The position numbers and the translations under genes are program-made. The notes beneath the pieces are model-generated. The model had not been told where the DNA came from. It worked only from the letters and a program-made list of their open reading frames with translations, and ran no database searches. A stretch of DNA of 64,000 bases from Pseudomonas sp. PDM15 (GTDB lineage: Bacteria; Pseudomonadota; Gammaproteobacteria; Pseudomonadales; Pseudomonadaceae), in the NCBI RefSeq assembly GCF_014851565.1, contig NZ_JACVAA010000003.1, positions 310,001-374,000 of the forward strand, written 5' to 3'. This document shows positions 1 through 8,200 of this stretch, piece by piece (position 1 is the first letter of the stretch; every line of letters starts with the position of its first letter).

Positions 1-513
1 CAGGCCGTCGAGGGTCGACATGAACCATTCGAAGTAGTTGCCGGCGTTGCTCCACAGCACTCGCGCGGCGATCTTGCGATGGGCGCGCAGGGCATCGATG
101 AAGGGCAGCAGGTTGTCGTCGAGCAATCCCGCGAAGCGCTCGAAGCCGTTGGCCGGGGCCGCGCTCCAGCGTTCGCCGGCGTGCGGCAGCTTGAAGGCCT
201 CGGGTAGGCCATCGGCGCCGACCACCACCTGGATCTCGTCGAAATCCAGCGGCAGGCGCCAGTTGAGGATGAGTCCTGCCGCCAGCACCGGCGGAATCAG
301 GCGCAGGAAGTAGTACTTGGACCACAGCGACATCAGCGCACGCCGATCACCCTCGGCATGCTCGGGGCCGAAGCGCAGCATCTGCTCTTCGAGACGCTCG
401 GGGCTGACGAACTCACGCCCGGACAGTGCCGGGCGTGGGTCATCCGCAAGGGTTAGAACATCGCGGTAGTGGGCGAAAGGCCCTTGAAACAGCGGGGCAA
501 TGGCCGGGATCAT
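1..513 (-). CDS. FhuF-like siderophore ferric-iron reductase (3' end outside window)
   Basis: About 171 N-terminal codons are visible and the C-terminus lies beyond the window edge. Translating the minus strand from the ATG at 513 gives a protein with the FhuF-family patches LWSKYYFLRLIPPVLAAG (about residues 63-80) and VLWSNAGNYFEW. FhuF proteins sit at the cytoplasmic face and reduce ferric iron in hydroxamate siderophores to release it. The C-terminal cysteine motif (CC-x10-C-x2-C) that binds the [2Fe-2S] cluster would fall outside the window and cannot be checked. The start is 16 bases past the hydroxylase stop codon and follows a G-rich stretch. The gene is therefore probably the last visible cistron of the siderophore operon and would act after uptake of the ferric complex. 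The family call is good; the exact substrate is inference from context. Confidence 0.82.
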   Translation of the reverse strand, partial: MIPAIAPLFQGPFAHYRDVLTLADDPRPALSGREFVSPERLEEQMLRFGPEHAEGDRRALMSLWSKYYFLRLIPPVLAAGLILNWRLPLDFDEIQVVVGADGLPEAFKLPHAGERWSAAPANGFERFAGLLDDNLLPFIDALRAHRKIAARVLWSNAGNYFEWFMSTLDGL

Positions 514-529
514 CGGCCCCCCGCCTGGG

Positions 530-1825
530 TCAAGCACATGCGCTGGCGACTCCTGTTGCGTGGCGCTGTCGACGGCTGTCCATCAGCGCATCGACCACTT
601 CCTGTGAACGTATGGCCAGCACCGACAGCAACGTGTCGCTCAGGCCATGGCTGGCCTCGCAGCAACCCTGCAGGTAGATACCGGCAGTCATCTGCGGCTG
701 GCAGCACAGACGATAGTCGCGTCCGACGCCTTCGCCCAGATGCTCGGCCAATCCGCCGAGCAAGCGCTTGTAGCCGTCACGACGATAGCCGGTGGCCAAG
801 ACTACGGCATCGTACAGGCGATCTTCCACGCCTTCCGGACCGCTCAGGGTCAGGCGAATGCCCTCGTCGCCGGCCTGCACGGCCTCGATATTGCGCTGCG
901 GCAACAGGTTGTGCGGCGCGTGGCCGGTGACCTTCTGCAGGTACAGACGGTGATAGATGCTCTCGATCAGGTCCAGGTTGACCACCGAGTAGTTGGTCTG
1001 GGCGTTGGCCTGGATGAACGCCTCGCGCTCTTCCGGCGACTGGCCATAGACCACGTCGGTGTAGGACGGATCGAAGATCTCGTTGATGAACGGGCTGTCG
1101 TCCGCCGGGCGCAAGGCCTGGGCGCGCATCACCAGGGAGACCTCGGCGCTCGGGTAGCGGCCGCACAGATCGCTGAAGATCTCCGCTGCGCTCTGCCCGG
1201 AGCCGACCACGGCAAGGCGCTTGGGTTCGCCGCAGGCCTGGATGCGCTCCAGGTAGCTGGAAGAGTGCATCACCCGTGCGTCGCCCTTGAGCGGACGGAA
1301 TGCCTCGGGCACCACCGGCTCGCCGCCGATGCTGACCACCAGGTTGCGGGTGATGCGCGCACGGGTGCGGCCGTCGGCCAGGCGCGAGATCACCTTTACC
1401 CGGGTCACGTCGCCGCCATCGAGCACCGGTTCGACACCGATGACTTCCTCGCCGTAATGCAGGCGATCGCTGAACTGGGCCGCGGCCCAGCCCAGGTAGT
1501 CGTTGTACTCCAGGCGCGACGGCGTGAAGGTGCTGATATTGATGAAGGCTTCCAGTCGGCGCTTCTCGTGCAGGTAGCTGACGAAGGTGTAGCGGCTGGA
1601 CGGGTTGCGCAGGGTGGCCAGATCCTTGAGGAAGGAAATCTGCATGCGGCTGTCTTCCAAGAGCATGCCACCGTGCCACTCGAAGGCCGGTTTCTTTTCC
1701 AGGAAGCAGTATCGCAGGCCGTGCTCACGCACCCGGCGGTCTTCATCCAGGGCCACCGCAATGGCCAGGTTGGCGGGCCCGAAGCCCAGCCCGATCACAT
1801 CGTATTCCAGTGTTTCTATGCTCAT
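530..1825 (-). CDS. L-ornithine N5-hydroxylase / lysine N6-hydroxylase family (PvdA/IucD type)
   Basis: This 431-residue flavin monooxygenase hydroxylates the side-chain amine of ornithine or lysine using FAD, NADPH and O2, the first step to a hydroxamate. The FAD-binding motif GLGFGPANLAIA is near the N-terminus, an NADPH-type motif VVGSGQSAAEIF lies mid-protein, and the family motif DAVVLATGYRRDGY is near the C-terminus. An in-frame extension to 1885 exists, but the family begins at MSIETLEYDVIGLG, so ATG at 1825 is chosen. The next gene upstream in transcription is a siderophore N-acetyltransferase, and the NRPS has three A domains with a hydroxyornithine-like code. Ornithine is therefore the more likely substrate (inference). 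Lysine cannot be excluded by eye. The gene is separated from the acetyltransferase by 151 bases that contain a strong hairpin. Confidence 0.92.
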   Translation of the reverse strand: MSIETLEYDVIGLGFGPANLAIAVALDEDRRVREHGLRYCFLEKKPAFEWHGGMLLEDSRMQISFLKDLATLRNPSSRYTFVSYLHEKRRLEAFINISTFTPSRLEYNDYLGWAAAQFSDRLHYGEEVIGVEPVLDGGDVTRVKVISRLADGRTRARITRNLVVSIGGEPVVPEAFRPLKGDARVMHSSSYLERIQACGEPKRLAVVGSGQSAAEIFSDLCGRYPSAEVSLVMRAQALRPADDSPFINEIFDPSYTDVVYGQSPEEREAFIQANAQTNYSVVNLDLIESIYHRLYLQKVTGHAPHNLLPQRNIEAVQAGDEGIRLTLSGPEGVEDRLYDAVVLATGYRRDGYKRLLGGLAEHLGEGVGRDYRLCCQPQMTAGIYLQGCCEASHGLSDTLLSVLAIRSQEVVDALMDSRRQRHATGVASACA

Positions 1826-1945
1826 GTCAGGCCCCGATCCTCTGCGGATGGTTCGTGTGAAGGCCAAGTCAGCCCCTGGAGGCACTCGCCTCGCCCAACC
1901 TCATCAGTTCACGGCCACGCTCGGGCGCGGCTCTTTTGTTCTATG

Positions 1946-1970
1946 GGTCCACGGACAGCAACCGTGGACC
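1946..1970. other. inverted repeat between acetyltransferase and hydroxylase genes
   Basis: A perfect 9-bp stem, GGTCCACGG paired with CCGTGGACC, has a 7-base loop. It lies just past the acetyltransferase stop codon and 120 bases before the hydroxylase start. There is no clear run of T on either strand. It could be an attenuator, an mRNA-processing or stability element, or a weak terminator. Confidence 0.5.
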
Positions 1971-1976
1971 TTACTG

Positions 1977-2975
1977 CTATGCCAGGCGGCAGCGTTCGAA
2001 GAACACTTCACGCGACTGCACCATGAGTGCCGCGCGCTTGTGCGGGAAATCGAATTCCTTCGCCTTGTGGTAACCCTGCGCCTGCATGTGACCAATCATC
2101 TTGGCGTTGTCGGCACGGGGCTCGGCGACCACCCGCTGGGTACGCGGATCGTCGAGGAACAGGTAGTGGGTCAGTGCGTTCAACCAACTGGCCACCTTGT
2201 GCGGGCCGCGATGGCTCTCTTCGCCAACCAGCATGTGGATACCGCGGTCGTAATCCGCCACGTCATAGAACGGTGCGAGACGGTCTTCCTTGGCCCAGTA
2301 GGCTTCGTAGTAGGCGAACGGTTCGTCGTCGAAGCAGCCGATCAGGGTCAGCACGCGCGGATCTGCGGCCAGCTCCTCCAGGTAGCAACGATGCTTGGTG
2401 AGGTCGCCCTCTTCCTGCCAGAACGCGGCCACGCGGGCGCTGTTCTGCCAGCGGTTGAAACGCTCGAGGTCGCTGTCGATATCCAGAGTGCGCAGGGAAA
2501 TCCAGGCGCCCAGGCTGGCGTCGAAACGCCGATAGACCTCGCCCTGCGGCTTGGGTGCACGCCGCGGATGACGGCGGCCTGTGGCATGCATGACCATCTG
2601 CTGCGGATAGCCGGCGCTGCCGGTATTGCGCAGGAACGGCCCCGGCAGCTGCCAGAACAGCGAGCGCTCGATGCGCAGGCTCTCGCCTTCGCCCACCAGC
2701 AGGCCGCTGTACAACAGCGCGGGGTCGATACTTTCCAGCTGCAGACGCAGCCTCTGCAGTGCCGGATCACTGGCAAAGCACCAGTACGCCAACAGCCACA
2801 GAGCCTCGGCTTGTTCCTCGACAGCCAGCTCCAGCGGAACCAGCAACTCGCCCTGGCGACGGGCGCGCAAGAGCGCGCGCTCGTCCAGATGCAGGGCCAG
2901 GCTGACGCCGTCATCGCGGGTGACCAACCGCTGCCCATTGGGCAGCGGCAATTGTTGTAGCGGATTAGAAGTCAT
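1977..2975 (-). CDS. siderophore GNAT N-acetyltransferase (hydroxamate-forming, IucB/PvdYII-like)
   Basis: This 332-residue protein has a poorly conserved N-terminal half and a C-terminal GNAT domain of the aerobactin/rhizobactin acetylase type. The stretch FAYYEAYWAKEDRLAPFYD is characteristic, followed by YDRGIHMLVGEESHRGPH and the terminal block AEPRADNAKMIGHMQAQGY. Enzymes of this family transfer acetyl from acetyl-CoA to N-hydroxy-lysine or N-hydroxy-ornithine, creating the iron-binding hydroxamate. With a neighbouring hydroxylase and NRPS, N5-acetyl-N5-hydroxyornithine (AcOHOrn) is the most economical product (inference). The start overlaps the end of the receptor gene by 11 bases, indicating co-translation. 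A formyltransferase role is unlikely because the protein has the GNAT fold rather than a formyltetrahydrofolate-transferase one. Confidence 0.85.
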   Translation of the reverse strand: MTSNPLQQLPLPNGQRLVTRDDGVSLALHLDERALLRARRQGELLVPLELAVEEQAEALWLLAYWCFASDPALQRLRLQLESIDPALLYSGLLVGEGESLRIERSLFWQLPGPFLRNTGSAGYPQQMVMHATGRRHPRRAPKPQGEVYRRFDASLGAWISLRTLDIDSDLERFNRWQNSARVAAFWQEEGDLTKHRCYLEELAADPRVLTLIGCFDDEPFAYYEAYWAKEDRLAPFYDVADYDRGIHMLVGEESHRGPHKVASWLNALTHYLFLDDPRTQRVVAEPRADNAKMIGHMQAQGYHKAKEFDFPHKRAALMVQSREVFFERCRLA

Positions 2976-5148
2976 AACTCACACTGGCGATGACGTTGCG
3001 ACGGTTGCCGTACCAGCAGTAGTACTCACAAGCCGCAACGTATTCCTTGTCGGTCAGGTTATTGGCATTGAGTTGCAGACGAATGTCCTGAATGCGGTAG
3101 CTGACCATGGCGTCGACCAGGGTGAAGGACGGCACTTCCAGGGTCTCGGTATTGTCGCCATAGGTGGAGCTGGTATGCCGCACGCCGGCACCGAAGCCCA
3201 GACCGTCGAGCAGGCCGCCATGGAACTGGTAGTTGGCCCACAGCGAAGCCATCTCGTCGGCGACGTTGGCGGGGGTCTTGTCCTTTTCCGCCTCGACGCT
3301 GGTCTTGGTGGTTTCTGGATCGAGCTTGGTGTAGCTGGCAATCAGGCTGATGTTTTCGGTGACATTAGCCTGGGCCTCCAGCTCGATACCGCGGCTGCGC
3401 ACTTCGCCCAGCTGAGTGGGGACGCCGTTGCTTGTCTTAGTGACGTTTTCCTGGGTCAGCTCGAAGACCGCCGCGGTGAACATCGCATCCAGGCCTTCCG
3501 GCTGGTACTTGATACCGATTTCCTTCTGGTCTCCCTCTTGTGGCTCGAAAGGCTTACCCGTGACACGGTTTATGTCCGTCACCGGCAGGAAGAACTCGGA
3601 GTAGCTGATATACGGGGTCAGGCCATTGTCGAACACATAGGCGACACCACCGCTCCAGGTGAAGTTATCGTCACGTACGTCATGGCTGACGTTGCTGGTC
3701 TGGTTGTCGAAGTCGGTGCGCGACTTGTCGTAGCGACCACCCAACAGGAACACCCAGTTGTCGAGCTTGAGCTGCTCCTGGATGTAGTAACCGAACTGAT
3801 CGGCGCGGGTGTCCTTGTCTTCCAGAGCGAAATCGCCGATTGGCGCATCGTTGCCGATCGGAATAACGCCACCCAGCGGTGTGTTGTTGCGTGGGTCGAA
3901 GATATCCAGCGGCGGGATCACGCCGAAGTTTGGATAGCCGTTGGGGCTGCGATCATTGATCTTCAGCTGCTGGTAATCGAAGCCGAGCAGCAGGGTATTT
4001 TCCCAGCGATCACCGAACCAGTTGCCGAGCAGGCGGTTGTCCACCGACAGGTTGTCCGCCTTGCCATCGTTGTAGGTCAGGCCGCGATTGATGATGCGAT
4101 CGGTGAGGTTGCCGTAGAAGAATAGCTGGCGCAGTTCCAGGTCCATGTGGCCGTAGCGCAGGTTCTGCTGGAAGTCCCAGTTGTCGCTGATGCGATGGTT
4201 CAGTTCGTAGCCCAGGGTGTACTGGTCACGCTCGAAGGTCTCGTACTCGGGATTGCCCACCGCGGTGTCGGTGTCGATATCGCCATTCGGGTTATGGCTG
4301 ATAGTGCCGCTAGACGGCAGGAACTGCAGCTGCGGATCGGAGCGATCCTTCTGCATGCTGGCCAGTACGGTCAGCGAAGTATCTTCGTTGAAGTTGATGG
4401 TCATCGAAGGCGCCAGCAGGATGCGCGCGGCGTCAACGTCATCGACCTGGGTACCGGTGTCGCGGCTCAGCGCCACCACGCGGTACAGCAGATTGCCCTC
4501 TTCATCCAGCTTGCCACCGACGTCGGCGTTGATCTGCTTGCGATCGAAGCTGCCGTACTGAATGCCGATCTCGTTCTTGGCATCGACTGTCGGGCGCTTG
4601 CTCTGCAGGTTGATCAGGCCGCCAGGCGGGGTCTGACCATAGAGTACGGACGAAGCGCCCTTGAGCACTTCGATGCGCTCGAGCATGTAGGGATCGATCT
4701 GCCAGCTGTAGAAGGCGCTGGAGTAGATGCGCGAACCGTCCATGAACAGACCGTTGTTGGCCTGTTTGAAGCCGCGAATGATGAACCAGTCCTGCTTGTT
4801 GTCCTCGCCATAGAAACCGGCCTGCACGCCGCCGGAATAGCGCAGAGCCTCGCTGATGGTCTGGACGTTGCGGTCCTCCATCTGCGCCTGGGTCACCACG
4901 GAAACCGAACGTGGAGTCTCGCTCAGGGGAGTGTTGATCTTGGTGGCGCTGCGGCTGTTCTTGGCCACGTAGCCCTGGTCTTCGCCGACCGGGCTGTCCA
5001 GCTCGCCGCTGATGTTGGTGGCTTCCAGCTGTACGGCTTCCTCGGCATGCAGACCGATGCTGAACGCGCCCAGCGCACAGGCCATGGCCAAGGGCAGGCG
5101 CGCCTTGGTGAAAGGTACTTTGGCCTGCTGCTTCGCTTGCTGTTCCAT
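2965..5148 (-). CDS. TonB-dependent hydroxamate-siderophore outer-membrane receptor
   Basis: This 727-residue receptor should import the ferric form of the siderophore made by this locus. A signal peptide ends near GLHA|EEAVQ and a TonB-box-like stretch (VQLEATNISG) follows. The plug domain runs about residues 55-170 with SVSVVTQAQM, WFIIRGF and VLKGASSVLYGQTPPGG. The rest is the beta-barrel, ending NVIASVSYDF with the C-terminal phenylalanine typical of outer-membrane proteins. There is no N-terminal secretin/STN signalling domain, so it is not an FpvA-type trans-envelope signalling receptor. ATG at 5148 is chosen because GGGGAG precedes it. The stop lies inside the acetyltransferase start region. 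A PvdS-type promoter motif is present at 5208-5231. Sequence features resemble FhuE/FoxA-type receptors; the exact ligand is inferred from the locus. Confidence 0.93.
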   Translation of the reverse strand: MEQQAKQQAKVPFTKARLPLAMACALGAFSIGLHAEEAVQLEATNISGELDSPVGEDQGYVAKNSRSATKINTPLSETPRSVSVVTQAQMEDRNVQTISEALRYSGGVQAGFYGEDNKQDWFIIRGFKQANNGLFMDGSRIYSSAFYSWQIDPYMLERIEVLKGASSVLYGQTPPGGLINLQSKRPTVDAKNEIGIQYGSFDRKQINADVGGKLDEEGNLLYRVVALSRDTGTQVDDVDAARILLAPSMTINFNEDTSLTVLASMQKDRSDPQLQFLPSSGTISHNPNGDIDTDTAVGNPEYETFERDQYTLGYELNHRISDNWDFQQNLRYGHMDLELRQLFFYGNLTDRIINRGLTYNDGKADNLSVDNRLLGNWFGDRWENTLLLGFDYQQLKINDRSPNGYPNFGVIPPLDIFDPRNNTPLGGVIPIGNDAPIGDFALEDKDTRADQFGYYIQEQLKLDNWVFLLGGRYDKSRTDFDNQTSNVSHDVRDDNFTWSGGVAYVFDNGLTPYISYSEFFLPVTDINRVTGKPFEPQEGDQKEIGIKYQPEGLDAMFTAAVFELTQENVTKTSNGVPTQLGEVRSRGIELEAQANVTENISLIASYTKLDPETTKTSVEAEKDKTPANVADEMASLWANYQFHGGLLDGLGFGAGVRHTSSTYGDNTETLEVPSFTLVDAMVSYRIQDIRLQLNANNLTDKEYVAACEYYCWYGNRRNVIASVSYDF

Positions 5149-5207
5149 CAACACTCCCCAGAAATCAAATTAGAAGGATTCGCATTTATATGGCTTGCCT
5201 CTACTAG

Positions 5208-5231
5208 ACGAGCAAGGCGCAGGAAAATTTA
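5208..5231 (-). promoter_or_regulatory. candidate iron-starvation (PvdS-type) promoter for the receptor gene
   Basis: On the minus strand GCTAAAT is followed after exactly 16 bases by CGT. This matches the TAAAT-N16/17-CGT form of promoters read by PvdS-family sigma factors. It lies about 60-80 bases before the receptor ATG. The locus encodes its own ECF sigma factor at its head, so autologous use is plausible. The -35 element overlaps the tail of the NRPS terminator hairpin. Confidence 0.5.
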
Positions 5232-5260
5232 GCCGCCGACAGAAAATTTCTTCGGCGGCT
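5227..5260 (-). terminator. hairpin terminator after the second NRPS gene
   Basis: A 9-bp stem, AGCCGCCGA with TCGGCGGCT, has a 12-base loop. On the minus strand it is followed by AAATTTTCC. It starts 6 bases past the NRPS stop codon. The run after the stem also supplies the TAAAT element of the receptor promoter. Confidence 0.55.
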
Positions 5261-5266
5261 CTCACT

Positions 5267-8200
5267 TCAGCTGCCCAGCAAGGCCACCAGCTCCTGAAGG
5301 ACCTGCGGATGACGGACGATGCCCTGGTGATCGGTGTCGATGAGGCGGTGGCTGGCCGCCCTGCCCTGCACCTGCTCCAGGCCACTCTCCAGCAAGGCCG
5401 CCCGTCCGCCTGGCTGCGCCGCCCACCAGCAATGCGGGCGTACCTTGACCCTGGGCAGCGCGTAACCGGCGCACAGACGGCGCATGTGCTGCTCCACCGC
5501 CCAGGCGAATAGCAGCTCCTCCAGGCTCTGGCGGGTCATGCCGTCCAACGGTTGGCCGGCGAACCAGCTGCTGCAGGCCTGCGGCCAGTCCAGCGGTTCG
5601 AGCTGCAGCAGTTGTTCGAACAATCCATCCCAGGCCTTGGCAGGCAACTCCGGAGCCAGCAGTTGCAGATGCTCGAGCAGCTTGGCGCGGGCCTGCGGAT
5701 GGCGCGCATCGTCGCCGGCGATCTCGGTGCCCGGCACATAGCAGTCGAGCAGGCCGAGGAAGGCCACCTCCTCGCCACGCGCCTCCAGACGCGCCGCCAG
5801 CTCCAGCGCCAGGCTGCCGCCCAGCGACCAGCCAACCAGCCGATACGGCCCCTGCGGTTGCTGCTTGAGCAGCGCGGCCAAGTAGGCATCGGCCATCTCA
5901 CTCAGCGAGGCATCCCGCCAGCTCGGGTCGAGGAAGCTACGGCACTGCAGGCCGAACACCTCACGCGCACCATCGAGCCTCGCAGCCAATGGCTGGTAGC
6001 CGGTGACCCGGCCGGTGACCGGGTGCGGGCAGAACACCGGCGCGGCCGGCGCCTCCTGGCGAGTCAGGCGCAGCAAGGGCGATGGTCCTTGCACGGCCTG
6101 GCCGCGCGCCAGCTCCAGCAAGCCAAGCAGTTCCCGGCGATAGTCTGCAGCCAGAGCCTCGATGGTCTCGGCACGGTACTGATTGGCCGCGTATTCCCAG
6201 GACAGCTGCAACTGGCCGTCGAACACCTGGCCATTGACCGCCAGGCGCGCGGCCAGCGGGTTGTTCGCCGCCACCGCTGCACCACCGCCGGCCGCCGGGC
6301 GGAACCAGTCCGCCGCCGCTCCGGCCTGGTACTGGCCGAGATAGTTGAAGATCACTTCGGCGCTCGGCACGGCAGCAAGTGCCGCCTGCGCCGCAGTCGA
6401 ACCCAGCCAGCGCAGCACGCCGTAGCCCTGGCCGCCATGTTCGACCTGCTGCAGGCGTTGCTGAACCTGCTGCAGGTGCTCGCTCATGTCGCTGGCCTGT
6501 GGCAATTGCAGCGGATACAGGCTGGTGAACCAGCCGACCGTGCGCGACAGATCCAGCTCGCCGGCCAACGCCTCGCGGCCGTGGCCTTCGAGGTTGACCC
6601 GCAGCCCCGGCTGGCCGCTCCAGCGGCACAGCGCGCGGGTCAACGCGGTGAGCAGCAAGGCGTCGATTCGTACACCCGATTGCGCCGGCGCCTGCAACAG
6701 GCGTTTGGTCTGGGCAGCATCCAGGGCCAGGCGCACTTCGCGCTTGTCGCCATGGGTAGCGCTAGTACCATCCAGTTCGCGAGGCAGGGGCATGGCCGGG
6801 CCACTCAGGCGGCTGCACCAGGCATCCAGCTCGACCTGCGCCGCTTCGCTGCCGGCCCAGCCTTGCAAGGCCTCGGTCCAGCGCTTGTAGGACTGACTCT
6901 TGCTCTGCAGGCGCACGGCCTGGCCGGCCTCCAACTGGCGATACGCCGCGAGGATATCTTCCAGCAGGATGCGCCAGGACACGCCGTCCACCACCAGGTG
7001 ATGCACGGCCAGCAACAGGCGATCGGGCTGGCCAGTCTGCTTGAGATAGAGCGCGCGCAGCAGCGGGCCGGCGGCCAGGTCGAGGCTTTGCTGGGCCTGC
7101 TGGCAGAACGATTCGGCCTCGGCATCGCTGCCGGCTTCACGCAGCCACAGCAGTGGCTGCTCGATATTCACGTCGGCATAGTGCTGGCGCCAGGCGCCCT
7201 GCTCCAGGTTGAAGCGCAGGCGCAGGCCGTCGTGATGGGCCACCAGCGCCTGCAGCGCCTGCTCCAGCAGCTGCGGTTCGAGCGGACGCTGCAGCTCCAG
7301 ATTCAGCGCCTGGTTCCAGTGCGCCGGCTCGGCCTGATCCATGGCGAAGAAGTGCGCCTGGATCGGTGCCAGCGGCAGTTCGCCGCTTACCGGTTCCTGT
7401 TGCTCCTCCGCCCCGGCCAGGCGTGCGACCTTGGCCAGCTCGGCCAAGCGCGGGAACTGGAACAGCTCGCGCGGCGCCAGTTGCAGCCCTTGCTGGCGCA
7501 CGCGACTGACTACCTGCAACGCGACTATGGAGTCGCCGCCCAGCTCGAAGAAGTGGTCCTGGCGCCCGACCCGCTCCACACCCAGCACCTCGGCCCAGAT
7601 GGCGGCAAGGATGCGTTCGTTGTCGGTTTGCGGCGCCTCATAGGACTGGCTGTGCCAGGTCGGCTCCGGCAGCGCGGCACGGTCCAGCTTGCCGGCTGGG
7701 GTCAGCGGCAGCTTGGCCAGGGCGATGATCTGCGTCGGAACCATATAGTCCGGCAGCACCTTGGCCAGCTCGGCTTTGAGCTGCGTGGTGTCGCTGGCCT
7801 CTTTGGCCACGACGTAGCCCACCAGCTGCTTGCCGGTCGGCGTCTCGCGGGCGATCACCGCCGCTTCTTGCACACCTTCCAGGGCCAACAACTGGCTCTC
7901 GATCTCGCCCAGCTCGATACGGAAGCCGCGAATCTTCACCTGATGATCCACCCGGCCCAGATAGTCCAGGGTGCCGTCTGCGCGCCAGCGCACCAGGTCG
8001 CCGGTGCGGTACATGCGCTCGCCGGCTGCGCCAAATGGATCGGGCAGGAAGCGTTCGGCGGTCAGCTCCGGACGCTGGAAGTAGCCACGAGCCAGACCGA
8101 CTTCACCGCCGATATACAGCTCGCCAGCCACGCCGATGGGCAGCAAGTTCAGCTCGGCATCCAGCACATAGAGGCTGCGTGGCCCCACCGGGTTGCCGAT

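Noticed and set aside
647..2026. Plus-strand frame of about 459 codons opposite the hydroxylase
   Set aside because: Antisense shadow of a gene with clear FAD and NADPH motifs; no family features.
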